Below are positions 26,471-36,800 of a stretch of DNA of 64,000 nt, piece by piece (position 1 is the first letter of the stretch; each line of letters opens with the position of its first letter). The notes under the pieces are model-generated. The model worked only from the letters and a program-made list of their open reading frames with translations. It searched no databases and was not told where the DNA came from. The stretch is from Streptomyces sp. WZ-12 (GTDB taxonomy: Bacteria > Actinomycetota > Actinomycetes > Streptomycetales > Streptomycetaceae): the NCBI RefSeq assembly GCF_028898845.1, contig NZ_CP118575.1, positions 248,001 to 312,000 of the forward strand, given 5' to 3'. Both the position numbers and the translations under genes were made by a program.

Positions 26471-28166
26471 GGCTCTGACCGCAGTTTCGTGAAGGTCATG
26501 GTTGGGTGAGGATGCGGGTCCGGAGGAGTTCTAGCGAGGCCCGGCCATACATGGCTCGCTTGATGTTTTCACCCGGTTTACGTGGCCTTCGACGGTGCCG
26601 GAGCTCCAGGGCAGGGTGAGGCCGGCGGTGACGGCGTCGAAGTCCTGGCGGAGGGACCCTGCGAAGCTCTGCAAGGGTTTCGGGGCGTCCTGTTCGGCCT
26701 GGCGGATCCACTGCATCAGCAAGAATCCGCGCTGGTGGCGGACGAGTTCTGCGAAGGCGCGGGCGAGATCGCAGGCGCGGGTGATGTCCGGGCAGGCGAG
26801 TCGGACTTGGAGCAGTCGCTCCTCTTGACTGTCGGTGAGGGTGTCGCGTGGGCGCATGATCCAGGAGGTGATCTTGCGGGGGCTGGGGATGTCGGCCCGG
26901 ACCGGTGCGGCGGTGCCTGCCCTGAGGGCGGCGAGGTGCTTGCGGACGACCTGGCGACTGCCGCGGTAGCCGCGTTCGTGGATTTCGTGGAAGAGACGGG
27001 TGCCGCTGACCTGGCCCTGTGTCTCGGTGAAGCGAGCGTTGAGGTATGCCTTGAACGGTTCCAGCGCGCCGTTGGGCCGACGGTCGCGGGCGGAGGCCAG
27101 CCAGTTGGTCGAGGTCGGTGTCGCGGAAGCGGCGCACGGTCTTGCGGTCGAGGTTCAGCCTCCGAGCGATGGCGCTGATCGTCCAGCCCTTCTCCACCAA
27201 GCGGTGGATGTCCTCGTAGCGGTGACGGGTCCGTTCCACGATCTGGGTGCCTGGCAGCTCGGCGGGCGGCAGCAGCATCGGTGGTGGCTCCGGCACGTTC
27301 GTCGCTGTCTCCTGCTCTGCGCGTTTGCGCAGGCAGTCGCGGTGTTGGTGGCAGGTCTTCTCCACCGCGGCGGACAGGTTCTGCAGCAGATGCCACCGAT
27401 CAGCCACTTCCAGGGCGTCCGGGGCGGCCTCCTTCACAGCCTTCGTGTAGGCGGAAGCCCTGTCGCGACAGATGATCTCCGCACCCGGATGGTCTTTGAG
27501 CCAGGCCGCGAACGTCTCCGACGTGCGGTCGGGCAGCACATCCACGACCCGACTGGCCTCGACATCGACCAACACAGTGCCGTACGTGCAGCCTTTGCGG
27601 AAGGCGAACTCGTCCACCCCCAGCACCCGCGGGGCACGGTCCGGCACCGGCGGCGATGTCAGCAACCTGAGCAGCCGAGTCCGGCCCGCGGCCATCCGCA
27701 GTTTGCGGCACAGCCGCGCGGCCGGACGGCCACCCAACTCCGCCGCGATCGACCAGAGCCAGCCCGTCATCCCGATGCTTGACCGGCGGTACCGCCGGTC
27801 AGCCCGCCGACTTGCTCGACGAACGTCCGGCGTGAACAGCTTGGCCGGTCGCAGAAGAACCGTCGCACCCGGAGCCGGACTGTGACTCGACGCGGACCCA
27901 ACGGCCTCTCGTCCAGGGAGCGTTGGTACGTACTGTGCACGCGTTCCGCCCGCTTCCGGCAGTCCGGGCACCGGCCCGGACGACCCGTGGACTCCGCCTC
28001 CAGCACCAGGCCGCCGGAGACATCGTTGACGCGCTCCACTCGCACATCGATCCCAGCAAACAGCACATCCTCGATCGTCTTGCTCGCCACGCCAGGGAAC
28101 ACCGTGCTGAAACGATCCCTCGTTCCTACCCCTGACCTGGGGATTCACGAAACTGCGGTCAGAGCC
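26471..28166. mobile_element. ISL3-family insertion sequence (type b)
   Basis: Perfect inverted ends GGCTCTGACCGCAGTTTCGT continue to GAA on both sides, at 26471 and, in complement, 28166, bounding 1696 bp. The flanks (TTGAATTT / GTGAACGT) show no target duplication. An IS21 element starts directly at the right end. Confidence 0.85.
26496..28102 (-). pseudogene. ISL3-family transposase with multiple frameshifts (type b)
   Basis: Segments appear in different frames: zinc finger (CPDCRKRAERVHSTYQRSLD, RRFFCDRPSCSRRTFVEQVG), DDE core (VLGVDEFAFRKGCTYGTVLV, VADRWHLLQNLSAAVEKTCH), then MRPRDTLTDSQEERLLQVRL and finally KRAMYGRASLELLRTRILTQ. At least three frame changes (near 27790, 27090 and 26545, others possible) make it inactive, though its ends are intact and could be mobilised by a related transposase. 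Confidence 0.8.
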
Positions 28167-28273
28167 GTGAACGTCCCCAGCTACGTACGGATGAAAAGGG
28201 ACAGCTAGGGGTGCACTGAGTCCTGTTTGCCCGGCACTCTGCTGCTTGGTTGTTTTGAGGCGATGGAGGGCGG

Positions 28274-29698
28274 TTGACGGTGGTTTTGAGTCCGCATCGC
28301 TGGCTGGAACTGCGGCGTTTCCGCGGTCTGTACGAGTCCGGAGCGATGAGCTTGTCGGAGATCGCCCGGGAGACCGGGCTGGACCGGAAGACGGTTCGCA
28401 AGTACCTCTTGGCGCCGGGCATGGTGACCCCGCCGCGCCGGTCGCCCAACGGGCGGTCTCTGGCGAGGAAGATCGACGAGTTCGCACCGTTGGTCGACTC
28501 GATGCTCCGTGCGGAGATCCTCATGAAGGGGTCGGTGATCCACGAACGGCTGGTGAAGGAATACCGGTTCACCGGCAGCTACCAGCGCGTCAAGCTCTAC
28601 GTTCAGGAAGCCCGCCCCAGGATCGCCGAGGAACTCGGCATCCTGCCAAAGGAGTTGGCGGGCATGCACCGTCGCTTCGAGGTCGTCCCCGGCGCCCAGG
28701 CCCAGGTCGACTGGGGCGACGAGGGCAAGGTCCTGGCCTACATGGGCATCACGAAGGTCTATTCCTTCCACATGACGCTGTCGTACTCGCGCGATCCCTT
28801 CTGCTGTTTCACCACCAGTCAGGACCTGCAGACCTTCTTCGACTGTCACCGCCGGGCCTTCGCCCACTTCGGCGGGGTGCCGATGACGATCGTCTACGAC
28901 CGCACAAAGACCGTCGTCCGCCGCCACGTTGCTCCTGGCGAGGCAGTCCCACTCCATCCGGAAGCAGTCGGATTCGCCGGCCACTACGACTTCGACATCG
29001 ATGTCCTGGCCGCTTACCGGCCCACCGGCAAAGGCCGGGTCGAACGCCAGGTCCTCATCGTCCGCGACCACGTCTTGGCCGGCCGTGCCTTCTCCTCCGT
29101 CGAAGAGATGGACGCCGCCTTCGCCTCCTGGGTGCCGCATCGACGGGCCCAATCCCACAGGACTCACCAGGAGATCATCGGCGAGCGGGCAGCCCGTGAC
29201 CATGTCGCCCTCAAACCGCTGCCGCCTACCCCCTACCTGGTGGCAGAGCGGCATCTGCGGCCAGTTGGCAAGGACTGCCTCGTCGCTTTCGGCGGCAATC
29301 TCTACTCAGTGCCGGCCCGACGCGTCCGCCCCCGCCAACTGGTCGAGATCAGGGCCACGAAGTCCCACGTCATGCTGCACTCCACCGTCCCCGATCCCAG
29401 CGGCGAGACGCTGTTGGCGATGCATCCGCGGGCGGTCGGCCGCGGGGCCCAGGTCGTCGAGGAGACCCACTGGGACGGCCTGCCCACCGGCAAGGGCCGC
29501 CGGACCACCACCGGCGACATCCCGAGACAGCCCCGGCACGAACGGCCGCTTGGCGAGGAAGCCGGAGCACTGCGGGCCCTGCTGAACCGGACCGCGGCAA
29601 CCCAAGTCAAAGTCAGCCGCCGACCACTGTCGGTCTATGACGAGCTGACCGGGACCCGCCCCTTCACCACCCACCCGAGCACGAGGGAAACGTCTTGA
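28274..29698 (+). CDS. istA: IS21 transposase IstA (type b)
   Basis: The TTG start at 28274 (or GTG 28280) has GGAGGG upstream. The 474-residue protein has an N-terminal HTH (MSLSEIARETGLDRKTVRKY), the integrase core (AQVDWGDEGKVLAYMG, FGGVPMTIVYDRTKTVV, GRVERQVLIVRDHV) and a C-terminal beta domain (NLYSVPARRVRPRQLVEIR). Its stop overlaps the istB start (29695). It differs from the IS21 type a IstA. Confidence 0.88.
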   Translation: MTVVLSPHRWLELRRFRGLYESGAMSLSEIARETGLDRKTVRKYLLAPGMVTPPRRSPNGRSLARKIDEFAPLVDSMLRAEILMKGSVIHERLVKEYRFTGSYQRVKLYVQEARPRIAEELGILPKELAGMHRRFEVVPGAQAQVDWGDEGKVLAYMGITKVYSFHMTLSYSRDPFCCFTTSQDLQTFFDCHRRAFAHFGGVPMTIVYDRTKTVVRRHVAPGEAVPLHPEAVGFAGHYDFDIDVLAAYRPTGKGRVERQVLIVRDHVLAGRAFSSVEEMDAAFASWVPHRRAQSHRTHQEIIGERAARDHVALKPLPPTPYLVAERHLRPVGKDCLVAFGGNLYSVPARRVRPRQLVEIRATKSHVMLHSTVPDPSGETLLAMHPRAVGRGAQVVEETHWDGLPTGKGRRTTTGDIPRQPRHERPLGEEAGALRALLNRTAATQVKVSRRPLSVYDELTGTRPFTTHPSTRETS

Positions 29699-30105
29699 GC
29701 GAGCTGGTCAGCACCCGCATCCGCAGCACGGCCGGCAAGCTCGGCCTGCCTCACCTGGCCGAAACCATCAGCGAGTACATCCGGCGGGCCGACGAAGGGA
29801 AGATGGGCTACCTCGACTTCCTCGACCTGGTGCTGTCCGAGGAACTCGCCGTCCGCGACGACCGCCGCTTCCGCCAGGGCCTGCGGCTCTCCCGGCTGCC
29901 CCACCACAAGACGCTGGACGAGTACGACTTCTCCTTCCAACCCGACCTCGACCCGCGCAAGGTCAAGGACCTGGCCACCCTCTCCTTCGTCGAGGCCAAG
30001 GCGAATGCCGCTCTGCTGGGCCCGCCCGGGGTCGGCAAGACACACCTCGCCGTCGCTCTCGCGGTCGCGGCCTGCCGGGCCAGGGCGATGAACCTTCTCG
30101 GGGGG
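29695..30105 (+). pseudogene. istB: IstB, C-terminally truncated (type b)
   Basis: The product begins VSELVSTRIRSTAGKLGLPH and reaches the Walker A motif (GPPGVGKTHLAVALAVAACR), then is lost at about 30105. Walker B and the sensor regions are missing, so this copy cannot assist transposition. Confidence 0.8.
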
Positions 30106-30167
30106 CGAGACGTCATGGTCCATCATGGATGGTCGAGTTGCCTGGTCTGCGGCGTTGGTGAAACGAG

Positions 30168-30223
30168 ACGCGGCTCCGGATGATCAAGGTGTCGAAGCCG
30201 TTGATCACGTACCGGAGCCGCGT
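30168..30223. other. Hairpin upstream of ISAs1 transposase
   Basis: ACGCGGCTCCGG (30168-30179) pairs with its complement at 30212-30223, and inside it TGATCAA (30181) pairs with TTGATCA (30201). The nested stem ends 4 bases before the transposase start at 30228. Such hairpins can block translation of transcripts entering from outside; alternatively part of it is the IS terminal repeat. Confidence 0.55.
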
Positions 30224-30227
30224 TCGC

Positions 30228-31418
30228 ATGTCATCTTCCCTGATCTCTGCCGTCACCCGCCACCATGACCAGTTGCCGGACAGCGGCACGTACGACGCCT
30301 GGCGCCTGGCCGATCTGGCCGGCTTCCTCGACCAGTTGCCCGACCCGCGCTGTCGGCGCGGACGGCGCTACTCCCTCGGCGCCCTGCTGACCCTGTGCAC
30401 GCTCGCCGTTCTTGCCGGGGCCACCGGCTGGGCCACCATCACCCGCTTCGCCATCGGCCTGTCCCTCGCGGACCGGCAGCGCATCGGCCTGGCGCGCGGC
30501 GTCCCCCGCGCGACCACACTGGCCCGGCTGCTGCGTCGGCTGGACGCCGACCTGCTCGATGACGCCCTCGGCGCCTGGGTCCAGCTCCAGCACGCCGATC
30601 CGCTCGCCACCCCGCAGGGCACCGGCCCACGCAAGAGAGGGGCCGTCGCGGTGGACGGCAAGACGGTCCGCGGCTCACGCACCCGCGATCAGCGCGCCGT
30701 CCACCTACTGGCCGCCTGCCTGCACGGCACCCGTGCCGTGATCGCCCAGCGCCAGGTCGAGACCAAGAGCAACGAAATCACCGCCTTCCAGCCCCTGCTG
30801 GCAGAGCTCGATCTGACCGACACGGTGGTCACCTTCGACGCCCTGCTCACCCAGCACGACCACGCCCGCTTCCTGGTCGAGGAGAAGAACGCGCACTACA
30901 TCGCCCTGATCAAGGCCAACCACCCCACGCTGCACGCCCGGTTGAAGCAGCTGCCCTGGAAGGAGGTCCCGCTGATGGGCTACACCCGCGCCACCGCGCA
31001 CGGCCGTGACGAGATCCGCAGGATCAAGGCAGTCACCGTTCCCGACCTGCCCTTTCCCCACGCGGCTCAGGCCCTGCAGATCGTGCGCCGCCGCCGCGTA
31101 CTGTCCACCGGCAAACTCACCCTCGAACGCGTCTACGCGCTCACCGACCTGACCATGCACCAGGCCACCGTCCCCCACCTCGGCGAACACGTCCGCGAGC
31201 ACTGGGGCGTGGAAGCCCTGCACCACGTGAGAGACGTGACCCTGCGCGAGGACGCCTCAAAGATCCGCATTGGCAACGCGCCCCGCGTCATGGCCGCCCT
31301 GCGCAACACCGCCCTCGCCCTGGCCGAGCTCGCCGGCTGGCACAACCATGCCGCCGCCGTTGATCACTACCGGTCACACCCCGACCACGCGCTCGACCTC
31401 ATCAAGCCCGTCCTCTGA
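30228..31418 (+). CDS. ISAs1-family transposase
   Basis: ATG 30228 (MSSSLISAVTRHHDQLPDSG) is preferred over the upstream frame from 30180, which runs through the hairpin. The 396-residue protein has the N-terminal DDE_Tnp_1-associated domain (LPDPRCRRGRRYSLGALLTL), GAVAVDGKTVRGSR, FDALLTQHDHARFLVEEKNA and the C-terminal REHWGVEALHHVRDVTLRED. It is full length. The right end of the element is lost where the IS3 element begins at 31467. Confidence 0.9.
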   Translation: MSSSLISAVTRHHDQLPDSGTYDAWRLADLAGFLDQLPDPRCRRGRRYSLGALLTLCTLAVLAGATGWATITRFAIGLSLADRQRIGLARGVPRATTLARLLRRLDADLLDDALGAWVQLQHADPLATPQGTGPRKRGAVAVDGKTVRGSRTRDQRAVHLLAACLHGTRAVIAQRQVETKSNEITAFQPLLAELDLTDTVVTFDALLTQHDHARFLVEEKNAHYIALIKANHPTLHARLKQLPWKEVPLMGYTRATAHGRDEIRRIKAVTVPDLPFPHAAQALQIVRRRRVLSTGKLTLERVYALTDLTMHQATVPHLGEHVREHWGVEALHHVRDVTLREDASKIRIGNAPRVMAALRNTALALAELAGWHNHAAAVDHYRSHPDHALDLIKPVL

Positions 31419-31466
31419 GAAAGATCGCGCCCTGCCTGCCGGGCGGGCTACTCAATCTACTTCACA

Positions 31467-32757
31467 TGAGGTGCCTCGAGGTTTCCGGACAGGCGTCCAA
31501 TAGGATCGCCTGGAACAGGGAACGAGGAACAAGCAGTGGCACCGAGAAAGTACTCCCCGGAGTTCCGTGAGGAAGCCGTCCGGATTGCCTTGAGTTCGAG
31601 CAAGACGGTCACCGAGGTCGGCCGGGAACTCGAGATGAATCCGGAGACGCTCCGTGGCTGGATGAAGAAGCACCAGAAGCGGAATGAGTTGCCCGCCGAT
31701 GCCGGCCTGCCCGTCAGTGAGCGTGCGCGACTGAAAGAGCTGGAACGGCGCAACCACGAGCTCGAGATGGAGAACGCCTTCCTGACAAAAAGCCGCAGCG
31801 TACTTCGCGAAGGATCCCCGGTAGCGAGCAAGTACGAGTTCATCGATGAGATGCGACTTGATACGGCGGAGTACGTCTACAGCGTCGAGTTCATGTGCAG
31901 CAGACTCGGCGTTTGCAGATCCGGCTACTACGAATGGCGCGACCGTCCAGAATCCGCAACAGCCAAGCGGCGCGAGGAACTGAAAATGCTCATCAAGAAG
32001 GCATTCGAGGAATCCGACAGCACCTATGGCTACCGGCGCGTCCACGCCCAGCTGGCCCGCTGGGGCCGCGCCGTCGGCCCGGAGCTGGTCCGCCGCCTCA
32101 TGCGCGAGATGGGCCTGGAACCCTGCCAGCCGAGGCCGAATCGTTTCGGCCTCACCCAAGCCACGGCCAGCCTGGTGCCAGACCTTGTCGGCCGCGACTT
32201 CACCGCCGACACACCCGGCGAAAAACTTGTCGGCGACATCACCTACATACCGACGACAGAGGGCTGGCTTTATCTCGCGACCATTATCGACTGCTGCAGC
32301 AAGGAAGTTATCGGCTACGCAATGGATGACCACTACCGGACGCCGCTCATCGTCCGGGCTATCCGTAACGCGGCACGAAACCGCAAGCTCACCAAGGGCG
32401 CGATATTTCATAGCGATCGCGGCAGCAACTCCATGTCCACCGAGTTCGCAGATGTCCTCAAGAAGCTTCAACTCCGAAAGTCCGCCGGGCGCACGGGGAT
32501 CTGTTTCGACAACGCGATGGCCGAATCATTCTTCGGAGTCCTCAAGAACGAACGCGTATCGCGCGTCACGTACTTGACCCGCGAGGCCGCACGACAGGAC
32601 ATCACTCGATACATAGAATTCTGGTACAATCGCAAGCGCCTTCACTCGGCAGTGGGGTACCACCCTCCCCGCGAAGTCCACGCCGAGCACCAGAAGCTGC
32701 GAATAGCCGCGTGAAATAGACCGCCAGACGACTGTCCGGAAAACGCGAGGCCCCTCA
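31467..32757 (+). mobile_element. IS3-family element type B, complete
   Basis: Imperfect inverted ends TGAGGTGCCTCGAGGTTTCC (31467) and, in complement, TGAGGGGCCTCGCGTTTTCC (ending 32757) are each followed by GGACAG and bound 1291 bp. The flanks (ACA / GCC) lack a target duplication. It joins an ISAs1 element to an IS1182 fragment. Confidence 0.88.
31536..32714 (+). CDS. IS3-family transposase, naturally fused OrfAB
   Basis: The 392-residue single frame joins OrfA (VAPRKYSPEFREEAVRIALS, coiled coil LKELERRNHELEMENAFLTK) to OrfB (SKYEFIDEMRLDTAEYVYSV). At the join (about 31785) the A-run has an extra base (CTGACAAAAAGCC). In the +1 frame the usual OrfA end AAAYFAKDPR and a stop remain readable. 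Catalytic residues are seen in VGDITYIPTTEGW, HSDRGSNSMS and AMAESFFGVLKNE. The fusion would be made without programmed frameshifting. Confidence 0.88.
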   Translation: MAPRKYSPEFREEAVRIALSSSKTVTEVGRELEMNPETLRGWMKKHQKRNELPADAGLPVSERARLKELERRNHELEMENAFLTKSRSVLREGSPVASKYEFIDEMRLDTAEYVYSVEFMCSRLGVCRSGYYEWRDRPESATAKRREELKMLIKKAFEESDSTYGYRRVHAQLARWGRAVGPELVRRLMREMGLEPCQPRPNRFGLTQATASLVPDLVGRDFTADTPGEKLVGDITYIPTTEGWLYLATIIDCCSKEVIGYAMDDHYRTPLIVRAIRNAARNRKLTKGAIFHSDRGSNSMSTEFADVLKKLQLRKSAGRTGICFDNAMAESFFGVLKNERVSRVTYLTREAARQDITRYIEFWYNRKRLHSAVGYHPPREVHAEHQKLRIAA

Positions 32758-33163
32758 GCCCGCGTTCCCGGGCCGCGGCCAGGACGCCGTCCAGGACCTC
32801 GCGTCCGCCCTCGGCACCGGTCAGCCGGTCTCTGAACTCGCAGAGCACCGAGTGGTCGAAGCCGGGGTCAGTCAGTTCCAGTCCGAGCGCGCATTTCCAG
32901 TCGATCCGGGCCCGCACCGCCTCGGCAGCCTGCCGGTCCGTGAGGTTCTCCACGAACTGCAACACCACCACCAAGGCCAGCCGCCCCGGTGACCAGGCAC
33001 GTTTTCCCCGCGCCGGGAACAGGCCCGCAAACTGCACGTCCGTGAACAACACGCCCAGCTCGTCCCGAACCCTGATCGCCAGACTGCCCTTCGGGAACGC
33101 CGCCCGCGCCACCCGCACCGTTTCTGCGGGAACCTCGCCCGGCACCAACGGCTTCATCGACAC
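32758..33163 (-). pseudogene. IS1182-family transposase, N-terminal fragment
   Basis: From GTG 33163 the frame gives VSMKPLVPGEVPAETVRVAR, AAFPKGSLAIRVRDELGVLF and ENLTDRQAAEAVRARIDWKC, the DUF772 start of IS1182 transposases. It is cut at 32758 by the IS3 end, so the DDE domain is absent. Confidence 0.82.
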
Positions 33164-33185
33164 CCGTGCCCCACCCCAAACACAA

Positions 33186-33228
33186 ACGTCGGTCTCCAAG
33201 ACCACAACCAGGTCTTGGAGACCGACGT
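33186..33228. other. Perfect 18-bp inverted repeat upstream of IS1182 transposase
   Basis: ACGTCGGTCTCCAAGACC (33186-33203) is mirrored exactly at 33211-33228 with a 7-base loop, 22 bases upstream of the transposase start. It is the strongest hairpin in the window. It may stop read-in transcription or hide the ribosome site. 33229-33375 shows no gene. Confidence 0.7.
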
Positions 33229-33375
33229 CACGCATGCCCCGCAATTCGCCAACAGCGTCCCCTCCGGGCGGCGGGCCGTCACCATGGACTGCCGCTATTT
33301 CTCGTGAACATCTACCGGCCCCAAGATCGCAAACTGCTGCCCAAACCGGCGGACAAACGCTGCCGCTTGAAGTGA

Positions 33376-33573
33376 ACGAAGCCAGTCCGCGACGTCACCT
33401 ACGACGAGGACCGCTCCCAGGTCCGTACCGGCAACGCACCCCGCGTCATGGCGAGCGTCCGCAACACCGCGATCACCCTCCTACGCCTCGACGGCCACCA
33501 CAACATCGCCGCCGCCTTACGACACCACGCCCGCCACACCGACCGCCCCATCAACCTTCTCCTGGCTGCATGA
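33376..33573 (+). pseudogene. ISAs1-family transposase C-terminal fragment
   Basis: The frame reads [40 protein letters not shown] and [12 protein letters not shown] before the stop at 33571-33573. It aligns with the end of the transposase at 30228-31418 but differs in sequence, so it comes from another element. The rest is missing. Confidence 0.75.
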
Positions 33574-33636
33574 TCAACGACTTTGCCAGAGCCCTGGGTA
33601 TGGGACACCTCATGATCATCGGGCTTAGACACCACA

Positions 33637-33852
33637 ATGATCACGAACCCCGTGCCTGCACTGCTATCCACCCCAACCGGTCACTACCCCACCAACCGCA
33701 CAACCCGGGAACTCGCAACCGCCCCGGGCGAACGCGCCTTCGCCCAACTCAAAACCTGGCACATCCTCCGCAAGGCACGATGCTCAACCAACCGGATCGG
33801 AATCATCGTAGCCGCCATCCATACCCTCTTGACCTGCGAAAACGAAGGATGA
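33637..33852 (+). pseudogene. IS5-family (DDE_Tnp_4) transposase C-terminal fragment
   Basis: ELATAPGERAFAQLKTWHIL followed by RKARCSTNRIGIIVAAIHTL is the typical C-terminal helix of DDE_Tnp_4 transposases. Only this end remains. It stops 20 bases before the 3' end of the giant gene on the other strand. Confidence 0.7.
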
Positions 33853-33872
33853 AAAAGGCTCAATGATCGAAT

Positions 33873-36800
33873 TCAAAAAGAATGGGTCGGCGTAAAATCT
33901 TCTTCGAATAATGCGAAGTCGTCGCATAGCCCAGTGCGCCCCGGCTCAACATAGAAGAAGATCTTGACCTTACTCGACGAGGGTGTCGTAAATCGAATTT
34001 GAACCTTCTGCCAGTAAGGAAGATCGATCGCCTTCGATGCCATATATGCCCCTTCCGTGGTTTTAACTCCTATCACGGGCCCTTTGCCTCTACCTGACCG
34101 ACCCCAGGCTTCCAGGATGTAACGTTTACCCGGAGTGAGACCGTTAAGTATTTGCTCGACCCCCCCTTTAGACTTAATCCCCAAGAACCCTACAGACTGT
34201 CGGCCAGAATGTTTTTCCTTGTAATTAAATTCTGGCTTATCCCCCCAAAATTCCCAGGACCTTAGGCCGTCGTCGAATTTCGGATTGAATATGAATTCCG
34301 TGGAGCTGTATCCCTGAAGCGTCGATACTGGGGAGAGGGCAAGACCTACTGCCGTTTCTGGCAGGGGTTGTCCTGCTGCAATCACGTCCACGTGACGGAT
34401 GAGCTGGTCTTTTACGGAATTGGCTATCCGGAGATAGATGTCTTTGGACTGTCGATCACTATAGCTGCTCTCTTGAGGGTTGTAACCGAGCGAGGTCATG
34501 TAACCAGACAGGCGCACTTTCGCCAAGTAGCCTGGATTTAACCCTTCGATCCATTTTTGATATTCGCCATATTGGGAAATTATCACTTGCCGCGCTATCT
34601 GCTGGCTCGCGGCCTGCCATCTTCTATCCAGTTCGAGAAGTTTTTCGTCGCGCTCATTCCCGGGTTTATGTGTGTCCATGATCTTCTGCTGCAGCGGCGT
34701 GATAATGCGGTGCTGTGCGGCTTCTAGCCTGTCGTTTATCACCTTTATGCATAGGTCGCGCATGTTTTTCATGAAATCGTAGGGATGGTCAAGCGCATCA
34801 TGGAGCAAGCTGTCCAGTACGGCCAATAATGCCGGCGCGGCAAGAAGGGCGCCGGTCACCAGTAGAGCGGCGGCACCTACCCCTGCGGCTGTCATTCCGA
34901 TGACAAGGACGTCGCCTGCAACGCCAAGGACGTCCAGGGCAATTCCCGGCTTATCCTGCTCTCTTGCTGTTAATTTCTGAGTCAACGAATAAGCGTTGGC
35001 AGCCAACGAAACCCCCGGTCCGAGGTATGCAATTTTTCGGAGTACCGGTTTGCCGAGTTCTAAAGCCACCGCGACCTTGTCGACGGCGAATGGCAGGACC
35101 ACCGCCCCTCCATGCAAAGCTGTTTCTATGTTGGTGGTGGTATCACTCTGTGGGTCCAGGAGCTGGATCGCCATTCCCACTCCGGCGCCGAAGGCCGATC
35201 CGGCGGAACCTGCACTTCCGCCTGTAAAGTGTCCGGCCAAGTCAGCCTTGGGGGCGATGGATCTGGTGATGGCCACCTGAGTGGTACCGGAGAGTATGCT
35301 GACTCGTTCAGCTGGAGCAGGAGTGACAGGGGGCACCGGTGTCGCGCTCTGTTCCTGGAGGCGCTCTGCTTCCCTCCCTATAATAGCCTCAGTGACGATC
35401 TGCGCATTCTGGCGGATCTCTTCCTGAATCCGGCCTGGAAGTGGGAATCGGTAGAGCAGTCCGTTTGCCGGAAGCCAAGCATCAAGCAAGGTACTTCCGG
35501 AGGTCTTGATAGTGATTCTTACTTCGTCGAACAGTCCGTTCGGTTCACATCCTGTGATGATGTGCGAGGGGTCCAGCGGATCTAAATACGGCAGGGTGCA
35601 CGTTGACAGACATCTGACTGTGCTGTTCCCTTTAATGATCTCCAAAGTAGGAAACCATGAAGTTTCCGTACGCATGTTCCCTGATGTGTCAATAATTTTG
35701 GTTTTGCTCCCGGTGATGGACACCCTGGTCCCGGAGCCATGCTGGATCAAGTTCCTCCAGCTTTCGCCCGTTCCGGGAGCAAGTGCTCCCGAGGGCAACT
35801 CGTTGACCATTTCCAAGGTGAGGAAATCCGGGGTGAGCGCCATGAACCGGTCCTCTCCCGGAAGGGGCTCCAAGTATAAGGTAGAGGCACGAGGAACTAT
35901 TTTTTGGGAGCCGGCCTTGATGATCGTAGATTTTGCGGGATAATTCTCCACCGTAGGCGTACCCGAAGAAGGTTTCTGCCCTGGGAACTTACTCACCCTG
36001 TTCATCGTGCGGACTCGTATATCATAGGGGCCCGTCACTTTCACTTTGATGTTTTCCATGTCGGCCTGCAATTCCCATTTAACGAATTTAGGAGATGTCG
36101 GCGCGAACACTTCCTGCGGCTCACCCCAAGGGTCACTTATCGGACGCCCCGATGCGGTGACAACCCTCTGTCGCGCCATTGGGACGGGTGTGGCTGAGTG
36201 GAACATAGGGTCCAGGGTCGGCGATGTCAGGGACGTTACATACGTCTCGTATTTATCTTTGTCACCCAGAGTCTCGGGAGATTTAGGGATTCGGCTGACT
36301 GGGAGGAATTTTCCGCCCGGCAGCGGGATGCTCTGCGGAGCGTTCGTAGGGATCTTGGCCTTGAAGCGGAACCCAGCGATGGGGTCGGCGTACGGCCCTG
36401 TAATGAAGTGCCGGACCTGCTCCCCCATTGGAACAGTACAGACATAGGATTCGACTCCCGCTGCAGTGTATTGCCATAGTTCACCATCGGTATAATCGCC
36501 TGCAGTCGGTACTGTAATACTTACATATGCGGCATAGGTTGTATCGGCGTTCGGGTCTGTGCGCGCTGTCCGGTTCTCTACGTATTCGTACTCCCTGAAA
36601 GGGAGGGCGCTTTCGCATGGAAAGAGAAAATCAAGGCGATAGTCCGTTCCGGGAGGCGAGTCAAGATGGATTCCATTTTCCCACAGTAAAGTGTACATCT
36701 GTCGCACGCTGCTGCGGCGCCAGAGCATCGGAACCGTGTTCTTTGTATCGGGCGGCATTTTCCAAGTGCTTCTCACAATGGGCAACGGATAATCCCGCAG

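Larger units (their letters stand above)
28167..30105 (+). mobile_element. IS21-family element type b, 3'-truncated
   Basis: The left end starts about 28167 with TGAACGTCCCCAGCTACGTA, then GGATGAAAAGGGACAG. It carries istA whole and the first 137 or so codons of istB, and is cut near 30105 by an ISAs1-family element. The right end is not found nearby. Confidence 0.75.
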
